Of a stretch of DNA of 64,000 nucleotides, positions 7,932 through 14,128 are shown in pieces. Position numbers and translations under genes: made by a program. The number at the start of each line of letters is the position of its first letter. Position 1 is the first letter of the stretch. Under the pieces are notes generated by a model. The model did not search any database. It was not told where the DNA came from and saw only the letters and a list, made by a program, of their open reading frames with translations. The DNA is from CAVVIG01 sp050249955 (lineage in GTDB: Bacteria; Acidobacteriota; Vicinamibacteria; Vicinamibacterales; CAVVIG01): the NCBI GenBank assembly GCA_050249955.1, contig JBFWPN010000009.1, positions 1 to 64,000 of the forward strand, read 5' to 3'.

Positions 7932-8438
7932 TCAGCCCAGCAACCAGGCGCGTGCCAACGCCGCTCCGTAGAGGCCGATCCCGAACACCGTGTGGGTCAC
8001 TATGATCTTCACGCTGTTGAAGAGCGGCCGAGATGTGCGCCTGGATGCGATGCCGGCCCCCATCCCGGGCTGCAGCACGAAGAGCGGCGCCAGAACGGTG
8101 ACCCAGCCAAAGACGAGGGCCGGAAGTAGCGATGGCGCCTCCGCCCATGCATCGCCCTCGATGACGAGCAGCGACGCGGCAAAGCCCACGCCGACCGTGT
8201 AGTGGGCACACCAGCCAAGCCACGACTCGCCGGGCACGGGCGTCGCCTCGGCGATATTGCGATGCCGCCAGCGGCCGCGAACGGCATGTGCCAGCCAGCG
8301 CCCCAGGTGCGACAGGTTCAGCGAGGGCACACCGAACAGCCGAAGGCACGCCGCCCACAGGTCCATCACGACTGTGGCGCCGACGCCGATCACCACGGCG
8401 CGCCACACCAGCTCGAGAGCACTGCCCACGACGATCAC
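7932..8438 (-). CDS. DUF2938 family membrane protein
   Basis: A 168-residue integral membrane protein with about four hydrophobic helices. DUF2938 features are visible: VIGVGATVVMDLWAACL at the start, VPSLNLSHLGRWLAHAVRGR, GWCAHYTVGVGFA, and LFVLQPGMGAGIASRRT. The family has no established function. It is the last gene of a tight operon: its start overlaps the stop of the upstream methyltransferase gene by 4 bp (8435-8438). Confidence 0.85.
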   Translation of the reverse strand: MIVVGSALELVWRAVVIGVGATVVMDLWAACLRLFGVPSLNLSHLGRWLAHAVRGRWRHRNIAEATPVPGESWLGWCAHYTVGVGFAASLLVIEGDAWAEAPSLLPALVFGWVTVLAPLFVLQPGMGAGIASRRTSRPLFNSVKIIVTHTVFGIGLYGAALARAWLLG

Positions 8439-9316
8439 CCGTGTACCTTTCCGCCGGCCACGCCGGTGACGATGTGGAGGCGGGCCGGCATCAGCACCGC
8501 GCCCTCGCGTTCATACGGACGAAACCGCTCTGTCAACGTCCGGCTCGCCCGGGTAAGCGCATCACCCCCCGCGCTCGTCAGTAGCTCCGCGAAGCACGAG
8601 AACGCGTCGAGCGCAAAGCGTGCCGATGCAGGCGCGGCGAGGCGGTGACCGATCGGGAGGAGCGGTCGGCAGTCGGTCACCGTCACGCTCGAGAATCCCG
8701 CCGCGGCCAGTAGCGCGACGAGGATCGCGGGCTCCGCATATCGGAACGGTCCCGGCGCTGAGGTATCTATCGCTGGGAGGTCGATCGCCTCCCTTACCGC
8801 CGCTCGCGTCTCGGCCATCCAGGGGTTGTCTTCAATTGGCCCCCACACAGCGAAGGCCAATCGCCCATCATCGGCGACCCATCGCCGCAGGTTGGCGAAC
8901 GCCGCGGCCGGATCGTCGAAGAACATGACCCCGAGCCGCGAGACCAGGCGGTCGTAACGACCGCCTGGCGGTTGTCGCGTTCCCATATCCGCAACTTCGA
9001 AGCCGATCTTCTGATCGCCAGCCGTCACCCGTCTGCGCGCAACCTCCACCAGCGCCGGAGACAGATCGAACCCATGGGCGACGCTGCCCGGAGGCGCATG
9101 CCGCAACAAGGCGATCGTTGTGGCGCCGGCGCCGCACCCGACGTCCGCGATGCGGAGTGGGATCGGTGCCGGCTCGATCGCTGCCGGCCGGTGCAGGGCG
9201 AGCGCCTGGATGAGCGGGCCATCGAGGGGCGCCAACATGGCTTCCAGTCCGGCCAGCTGACGGCGCCATTTGTCGCTGCGGGCCGCGGCCCAGTCTGGGG
9301 TGGTGTGCCGTGTCAT
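8435..9316 (-). CDS. Class I SAM-dependent methyltransferase
   Basis: A 293-residue cytosolic methyltransferase of the Methyltransf_25/ubiE-like group. Motif I is intact (LRIADVGCGAGATTIALLRH, about residues 54-73), followed by the acidic ribose-binding residue (GFDLSPALVEVARRR). The segment FEVADMGTRQPPGG and the post-motif LGVMFFDDPAAAFANLRRW resemble enzymes that methylate small molecules. The substrate cannot be read from sequence. It overlaps DUF2938 downstream and DUF2306 upstream by 4 bp each, so the three are translationally coupled. The two membrane partners suggest a lipid or quinone-like substrate, but that is only inference. Confidence 0.85.
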   Translation of the reverse strand: MTRHTTPDWAAARSDKWRRQLAGLEAMLAPLDGPLIQALALHRPAAIEPAPIPLRIADVGCGAGATTIALLRHAPPGSVAHGFDLSPALVEVARRRVTAGDQKIGFEVADMGTRQPPGGRYDRLVSRLGVMFFDDPAAAFANLRRWVADDGRLAFAVWGPIEDNPWMAETRAAVREAIDLPAIDTSAPGPFRYAEPAILVALLAAAGFSSVTVTDCRPLLPIGHRLAAPASARFALDAFSCFAELLTSAGGDALTRASRTLTERFRPYEREGAVLMPARLHIVTGVAGGKVHG

Positions 9317-9993
9317 ATGCCGTCACCTCGCACTGCCTGCAGTCGCGGTACTGTTGGTTGACGTTGGTGGTTCGTGCCCGATGCCAGCCCACCGGTGCGG
9401 ATGACGGTTTCGGCGACGGCCGCGTTGATCAGCCACGCGAGGCCCATCATGAACGCGCGGCTGACTTCATCCGGGGGCGTGTCAACCAAGATGAACCACG
9501 GCAGATGGGTGAACACCTGGGTGCCGGCCCCCATGCCCAGGGCGTAGCCGCGCAGCATCCAGGCGCCATGGTTGACGTAGTCGCGACGGGCGAGTGATGC
9601 GACGCCCGACGCGATCGACAGCGTCATCACGGTGCCGACCAGCAGGCGCATCACATACAGCGCCCTCCCATCGCCAGCGGGCCATGGGTAGACGCAGGTC
9701 ATCCACAATCCCGAGAGTGCCGCGACGAGACCGAGCGGCACGAGCGCCATCCCCAGCGTGCGATGCCAGTGATACCGCCGCAGTGCCGGAATGAACTGCA
9801 GCGCACCGAGCAGTGAGTACGGAACCACCGCAAGGATATGCAGCGTGACCGGCCACGGATGTGCGAAGAATCGAGCGTTGCTGGCTGTCGCCGGACCTGT
9901 CGCGAGCGTCGCCAGGCGGATGAGGCCGGCGACGGCCGGCACGATGGCGACCGCCAGAAGGGCCGGGACTATCAGAAGTGCCTTGTGTCTCAT
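9313..9993 (-). CDS. DUF2306 family membrane protein
   Basis: A 226-residue protein with about six transmembrane helices. Family features: NARFFAHPWPVTLHILAVVP, LGALQFIPALRRYHWHRTLG, LSGLWMTCVYPWP, and HGAWMLRGYALGMGAGTQVF with conserved His/Arg. DUF2306 resembles haem or cytochrome-like membrane proteins, but no function is established. ATG 9993 is preferred because GAGGT precedes it at good spacing; an earlier in-frame start would add a hydrophilic segment. It follows the barrel-protein gene by 35 bp and overlaps the methyltransferase gene by 4 bp. Confidence 0.85.
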   Translation of the reverse strand: MRHKALLIVPALLAVAIVPAVAGLIRLATLATGPATASNARFFAHPWPVTLHILAVVPYSLLGALQFIPALRRYHWHRTLGMALVPLGLVAALSGLWMTCVYPWPAGDGRALYVMRLLVGTVMTLSIASGVASLARRDYVNHGAWMLRGYALGMGAGTQVFTHLPWFILVDTPPDEVSRAFMMGLAWLINAAVAETVIRTGGLASGTNHQRQPTVPRLQAVRGDGI

Positions 9994-10028
9994 GGTGAAC
10001 CTCGCGGACAGCGTCTGACGTGCGCCGT

Positions 10029-10616
10029 TCACCGCAAGGCCAGCCGAAGGCCAGCGAGCACTGCGACATCGTTGCGACGGGTCGCGTCTGGGCGGCCGAC
10101 CGGCGCCGCCCACGTGAGGTAGTCGCGCACCTCGAGCCGCACCCGGACGCGTGCCAGCCCGAACTCCCCGCCCACGCTTGCGTAGGTCGTCAGGTGGTGC
10201 GTCGTCGCCACGTCGACGTGGCGGTAGTCATGCGTGCGCGCGCCCACGCCCGCACCCGTGAACGGCTTGAAGGTGACCCTGCGATCGTCGGCGCGGCGCG
10301 GCAGACGGTATTCGACGCCGGCGTCATAGGTGAACTGGTTGAGCCGGGCCTCTGAGCCGAGCCCGAGTGGCGTCACCCGGGCCCAGCCCACCGTCGACGT
10401 GAGGACGATGTCCGGTCGCAGTCCGTAGGACAGCTGCAGAGCCGTCACATTGGCGCGCGGCCGTTCGGCGTCCTGTGCGCCGGTGGTCAGCATGGTCCCC
10501 GAGGGCACGAGCACCTCGAAGCCGGGCGTCGTAGCGGTGGACGTCTGTGCACGAGCCGGAGCGGCGAGGGTCAGCAGGCTGAGCAGCAGAGTGGTGGCGG
10601 CACCGGGCTTCATCAT
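10029..10616 (-). CDS. Outer membrane beta-barrel-like protein
   Basis: A protein of about 195 residues with a clear signal peptide (MKPGAATTLLLSLLTLAAPARAQ). It continues with alternating-residue strands, for example ALQLSYGLRPDIVLTSTVGW, FTYDAGVEYRLP, FTGAGVGARTHDYRHVD and VRLEVRDYLTW, and ends in LRLALR. This fits a small outer membrane barrel of about eight strands. The start is ATG 10616 or 10613, preceded by AAGGAAA. It is the first gene of the four-gene operon and is divergent from the LysR gene. Function is unknown. Confidence 0.72.
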   Translation of the reverse strand: MMKPGAATTLLLSLLTLAAPARAQTSTATTPGFEVLVPSGTMLTTGAQDAERPRANVTALQLSYGLRPDIVLTSTVGWARVTPLGLGSEARLNQFTYDAGVEYRLPRRADDRRVTFKPFTGAGVGARTHDYRHVDVATTHHLTTYASVGGEFGLARVRVRLEVRDYLTWAAPVGRPDATRRNDVAVLAGLRLALR

Positions 10617-10764
10617 GGCTGTTTCCTTTCGTGTGGCGTCCGTGGTGTCAACAACTGCGAACATGGACGCCAGACTAGCGGCCGTTCACGCATGGCGGAA
10701 GACGCACCGTGTGCACATGACGCGTGCGTTTGACGCCAGTCATCGACGTGTGCCACCGTCACCC
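10617..10764. promoter_or_regulatory. Divergent promoter region between barrel operon and LysR gene
   Basis: This 148-bp intergenic stretch separates the LysR gene from the four-gene operon. LysR-type regulators usually bind such a shared region. I see no confident -10/-35 pair or T-N11-A box, so the assignment rests on geometry. Confidence 0.45.
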
Positions 10765-11676
10765 ATGCCTTCACCCGATCTCAATCAGCTCTTCGTCCTG
10801 CATGCCGTGTTGAGCGAGAACAGCGTCGTGCGCGCGGCGCAGCGACTGCACCTGAGTCCGTCGGCGATGAGCCGGGCGCTCGCGCGCGTGCGGGAGACGG
10901 TAGGCGATCCCATTCTGGTGAAGGCTGGGCGCACGCTCGTGCCGACGCCGCGTGCGATGGAGATGCGCGAGCAGGTCGACCGACTGATTCACGATGCCCA
11001 GGCCGTGCTGCTGCCCACGGCGAGGCCTGACCTGCGCCGGATCGTGCGCACGTTCACGCTGAGGAGCAGCGAAGGGTTCGTCGAAACCTTTGGTCCGGAA
11101 CTCGTCACCTGCGTGATGAAGGAGGCGCCTGGCATCCGGCTGCGGTTCGTGCCGCGTGCGACGCGGGATGCGACGGGTCTACGAGAGGGTAGCGTGGACC
11201 TCGAGACCGGCGTGGTCGACGGGGCCACCAGCCCGGAATTGCGGCAGGTACCGCTGTTTTCGGACCGGCTGGTGGCGGTCATGCGCGCGGGTCACCCACT
11301 GCGGAAGCGACGCCTCACGGCCGTGGCCTATGCCAGCGCCCAGCATGTCGGCGTGTCTCGTCAGACAGTGGACCAGGGCTGGGTCGAAGAGGCGCTGGCG
11401 GCCCTAGGGCTTGAGCGAACCGTGATGACGAGTGTCAGCGGCTTTGCGGCCGCGATTGCCGTAGCACGAGGGTCAGACTTGGTGGCGACCGTGCCTGAGC
11501 GGCATACCGCGGGTCTGCGCGTGGGCATGCACACGGCGAAGCTGCCATTCGAGCTGCCGACCCTGACGGTGTCGATGCTGTGGCATCCGCGCATGCACGC
11601 AGACCCTGTCCATGCGTGGCTGCGCGAGCGTGTGCGGCAGACAGCAAGTGGAGCTGGGCGCCGTACGCCGAAGTAG
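10765..11676 (+). CDS. LysR-family transcriptional regulator
   Basis: 303 residues, the usual LysR size. The winged helix-turn-helix is at the N-terminus (PDLNQLFVLHAVLSENSVVRAAQRLHLSPSAMSRALARVRE, about residues 4-45). A LysR substrate-binding fold follows (VRTFTLRSSEGFVETFGPEL to the C-terminus). ATG 10765 is chosen because PDLNQLFVL is the canonical beginning. The inducer is unknown. Because it is divergent from the barrel/DUF2306/methyltransferase/DUF2938 operon, that operon is its likely target. Confidence 0.92.
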   Translation: MPSPDLNQLFVLHAVLSENSVVRAAQRLHLSPSAMSRALARVRETVGDPILVKAGRTLVPTPRAMEMREQVDRLIHDAQAVLLPTARPDLRRIVRTFTLRSSEGFVETFGPELVTCVMKEAPGIRLRFVPRATRDATGLREGSVDLETGVVDGATSPELRQVPLFSDRLVAVMRAGHPLRKRRLTAVAYASAQHVGVSRQTVDQGWVEEALAALGLERTVMTSVSGFAAAIAVARGSDLVATVPERHTAGLRVGMHTAKLPFELPTLTVSMLWHPRMHADPVHAWLRERVRQTASGAGRRTPK

Positions 11677-11843
11677 TCACACGCGGCTCCATCGCCCGGG
11701 GGCTGCTCGGTGCAGCCCGCTCGGTCTGGGACGATTTATCGGCTCTATCGTGACGGAGTATCCGAAGCGCCGGCACTTGCCCAGCTGTTCCAACCCGGCC
11801 GATGGCAGATGGCCCGGACGATCTCGACCCGCGCCTCCCATTC

Positions 11844-11880
11844 TTGACGTATTACACGATGCACGTGTAGTGTGGTTATG
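11844..11880 (+). promoter_or_regulatory. Probable promoter/operator of higBA
   Basis: TTGACG (11844-11849) is followed by an inverted repeat TACACG-ATG-CACGTGTA (11853-11869) and a TAGTGT box about 18 bases after the -35. The palindrome overlaps the putative promoter, as expected for autorepression by a HigA-type antitoxin. A three-codon frame ATG-ACG-TGA at 11878 overlaps the toxin start. Confidence 0.55.
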
Positions 11881-11882
11881 AC

Positions 11883-12173
11883 GTGATTCGGTCGTTCCGC
11901 AACGAGACGGCTGCCGACCTGTTCCGCGAGCGCAACACTCGAGCAGCCAGGCGGATTCCCCAGACGTTGCGGCGTGGTGTTCAGCGGAAGTTGAAACTGC
12001 TGGATGCCGCCGCCCGGCTCGACGACCTGCTCGTGCCGGCGGGAAACCGCCTGGAAACGCTGAAGGGCGACCGCTCTGGCCGCCACAGTATCCGCGTGAA
12101 CGATCAGTACCGCATCACCTTTCGGTGGGAGAGTGGCCATGCCTTCGAAGTCGACGTCGAGGACTATCACTAG
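11883..12173 (+). CDS. higB: HigB-type toxin (RelE/ParE superfamily)
   Basis: A 96-residue toxin of the HigB/plasmid-killer family, normally a ribosome-dependent mRNA endonuclease. Visible features: IRSFRNETAADLFRERNTRA at the start, VQRKLKLLDAAARLDDL in the middle, and the closing NDQYRITFRWESGHAFEVDV with the Arg and aromatic residues of the family. Translation starts at GTG 11883; the ATG five bases earlier is stopped at once. The antitoxin gene overlaps its end by about 35 bp, giving the toxin-first order typical of higBA. It lies about 300 bp before tRNA-Ser scar C, where it would act to stabilise the island. Confidence 0.92.
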   Translation: MIRSFRNETAADLFRERNTRAARRIPQTLRRGVQRKLKLLDAAARLDDLLVPAGNRLETLKGDRSGRHSIRVNDQYRITFRWESGHAFEVDVEDYH

Positions 12174-12450
12174 GGACGCGAGCTGGCTCGGCCCGGCCAT
12201 TCACCCGGGAGAGCTGCTGCTGGAGGAGTACCTGAAGCCGATGGGGATCGGCCAGGTCGAGGCGGCGAAGGCGCTTGGCGTGTCGCTCAATCGGCTCAAC
12301 GAGCTGGTCCTGGGGAAGCGTGGCGTCACCGCCGACACCGCGCTTCGCCTTGCGAAGTTCCTGAAGACCTCACCGCAGTTGTGGATGCGGCTGCAGGCCG
12401 ACTGGGACCTGCATCAGGCGATGGCCAGGGAACGGCGGAAGGCGTCGTAG
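12139..12450 (+). CDS. higA: HigA-type antitoxin (HTH XRE)
   Basis: A protein of about 103 residues. The family opening IHPGELLLEEYLKPMGIGQV is followed by the helix-turn-helix AAKALGVSLNRLNELVLGKR and VTADTALRLAKFLKTSPQLW, all diagnostic of HigA. It neutralises HigB and should repress the operon through the palindrome at 11853-11869. ATG 12139 is preferred over a GTG at 12133. The gene overlaps higB. Its stop lies within a small hairpin (GTAGGA/TCCTAC, 12447-12466) that runs up to the tRNA-Ser fragment. Confidence 0.92.
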   Translation: MPSKSTSRTITRDASWLGPAIHPGELLLEEYLKPMGIGQVEAAKALGVSLNRLNELVLGKRGVTADTALRLAKFLKTSPQLWMRLQADWDLHQAMARERRKAS

Positions 12451-12914
12451 GACCGCTGTGTCCTACAGGGAGGAATCCCACCCTCTCCGCCGAATCGCTT
12501 TGTAGAATTCAACGGCTTACAGGCTGCTAGAGCAGCGCTGCACCTGACTTGCACTTGGGACCGAGGGAGTGGACTGCCACAGGTCCCACCAGCGGGAGCG
12601 TCAAAGGCCACCCTCGAAGCGGGCCGATGCCGACAGATTGTTAGTGGAAGGGGACCATCCAGACGCTGGCACTCCTGGCTCGAGGCTGAAGGGCCGAGTA
12701 GAGGCCAGTGCCGATGCGAGACCCACACTTGTTGCGAGGTGTCGGTGGTTATCCGTGCCTGGTCATCGCCGTGGCGTTCGCCGTGTTGGTGAGGCGGCTG
12801 TGCAGGCGTCGTCGACCGGGGCGGCCGATGTGCTCGGTCCGGGAACGACGGAAGGTGTCGTAGGGTCCTTCAGGAACGAATCCACCCACGAGGCACGAGC
12901 ACCAGTGGCGACGG
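12451..12914. other. Non-coding junction region right of higBA
   Basis: It contains tRNA-Ser scar C at its left end and then about 420 bp with no frame I can match to a protein. Its character changes from cargo to the sigma factor/copper ATPase region, so it is probably the right junction of the element. Confidence 0.45.
12472..12491 (+). other. tRNA-Ser 3'-end fragment, probable att site (copy C)
   Basis: The 19 bases GAATCCCACCCTCTCCGCC (12473-12491) are identical to copy A at 6309-6327 and in the same orientation. The bases after it (GAATCG) no longer read CCA, and no tRNA body precedes it. Copies A and C bound a 6.1-kb segment as direct repeats. Confidence 0.7.
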
Positions 12915-13490
12915 TCAATGGCAGGGTGCCGAGCACGTGCAGTTCAGACATCCATGCTCCGCGCACGTGCCGCACGACTGCTGCAGCCGCTTGCGTAGTG
13001 CCTCGCGGGCCCGGAAGATGCGGACACCCGCATTGCTCGCGCTCAGGCCGTGCGCCTCCGCGAACGCCTTCACCGACTGACCGTCGACATCGACCGCCCG
13101 CAGTACCGCGGCGTACTCCGGCTTGAGAGTCGCCGCCAATCGCGAGACGCAGACGCAGATCTCATGCTGCAGTTCCGCGTCCGGCTCCGCATGGGTCTCC
13201 AACTCCTGGGCGAACGACGCGAGCGCGCGATCGCGGACCTCACGCCGCCTGAATCGGTCGATTGCGGCGTTGCGCAACGTGCGATAGAACCACGGCACGA
13301 GGGCGTCGCCATCCGGAACGCGCCCGGGCCTGGCGACGATCTTCGCGAACGCGTCCTGGAGGATGTCCTCGGCGACCGCGCGATCGCCAGTCTTTCGCTC
13401 GAGATAGCGGAGGAACGTCCGGTGATTCTCGACCAGTACATCGACGACGGCGGCGGCGTCGTCCGCCTCTGGTACGCCTGAGGTCTGCAT
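12915..13490 (-). CDS. ECF-type sigma factor with C-terminal Cys-rich motif
   Basis: A sigma-70 family protein of about 191 residues. Region 2 is clear (FLRYLERKTGDRAVAEDILQ, DAFAKIV, PWFYRTLRNAAIDRFRRREV), as is region 4 (LKPEYAAVLRAVDVDGQSVK, LSASNAGVRIFRAREALRKR). The tail carries CGTCAEHGCLNCTC plus a further Cys-His, six cysteines in all, a likely zinc or redox site. No membrane anti-sigma gene is adjacent, so the tail may itself regulate activity. The start is ATG 13490, with 13499 possible. The next genes upstream on the same strand are DUF305 and copA, which suggests a role in metal response (inference). Confidence 0.9.
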   Translation of the reverse strand: MQTSGVPEADDAAAVVDVLVENHRTFLRYLERKTGDRAVAEDILQDAFAKIVARPGRVPDGDALVPWFYRTLRNAAIDRFRRREVRDRALASFAQELETHAEPDAELQHEICVCVSRLAATLKPEYAAVLRAVDVDGQSVKAFAEAHGLSASNAGVRIFRAREALRKRLQQSCGTCAEHGCLNCTCSAPCH

Positions 13491-13537
13491 CAGTCCCATG
13501 TTACGACCGCACGAGACCGCCGTCCGTGCCCGAACCG

Positions 13538-13999
13538 CTACTCGGCCAGCAGCTGCTCCATCTGGGCTATTTCCGACGTCTGCGATTCCACGATGCTCTG
13601 GCACAGCGTGATGATCCGGGGATCACTCAACGACGCCTGCTGACACATCAGGATGGCACCGGAGTGGTGGGGAATCATCGATCGCAGAAACGCCCGGTCG
13701 CCAACCGCGGCCTGTGTCCGCATGGCCCAGAAGCTCAGTCCAAACACGACGAGACTCGTCGCGGCGATGGCCGTGTTCACCGGTGTCCGTCTGAACATCG
13801 CCCGCATCGACACCAGCATGACCACCGCCATCGGCGCCACCATCATGAGCGTCATGTAGACGTTGTTGATGTTCAGGTGCAGGTGCGCCGTGGAATCAAT
13901 CATCGTGTACATCACGAAATACATGATGACGAACTCGATCGTCAGCTCAATGGCAAAGTTCCGGTAGCTGTGGGCGTCGTGGGACATCGGTTCCGGCAT
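13538..13999 (-). CDS. DUF305 family membrane protein
   Basis: A 153-residue protein. Three or four membrane helices come first (FAIELTIEFVIMYFVMYTMI, VYMTLMMVAPMAVVMLVSMR, TAIAATSLVVFGLSFWAM). The family signature follows: RAFLRSMIPHHSGAILMCQQ with the conserved His pair, then SIVESQTSEIAQMEQLL. DUF305 proteins are ferritin-like in fold and often sit beside copper-resistance genes; their biochemical role is unclear. ATG 13999 has a good GGAGG upstream. It lies 129 bp downstream of copA and is probably co-transcribed with it. Confidence 0.88.
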   Translation of the reverse strand: MPEPMSHDAHSYRNFAIELTIEFVIMYFVMYTMIDSTAHLHLNINNVYMTLMMVAPMAVVMLVSMRAMFRRTPVNTAIAATSLVVFGLSFWAMRTQAAVGDRAFLRSMIPHHSGAILMCQQASLSDPRIITLCQSIVESQTSEIAQMEQLLAE

Positions 14000-14128
14000 T
14001 GCAGGCCCTCCGATGTCCCACCACCGCAAATCCAAGGCCGGACCCCGCCCGAGGGCCAGGCCTCTTGCGAACGTCCGCCGCGAGACCGAGGGGGATGATG
14101 AATGCGGCGTCCCTTCTGACATCACACC

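Noticed and set aside
6308..12491. Possible intact tRNA-Ser genes at the three CCA-ending fragments
   Set aside because: No 5' acceptor strand (GGAGAG type), D-arm or anticodon arm lies within 100 bases upstream of any of the three.
12492..12914. Several short frames on both strands in the junction region
   Set aside because: None shows a domain, start site or family text; typical of non-coding sequence next to an attachment site.
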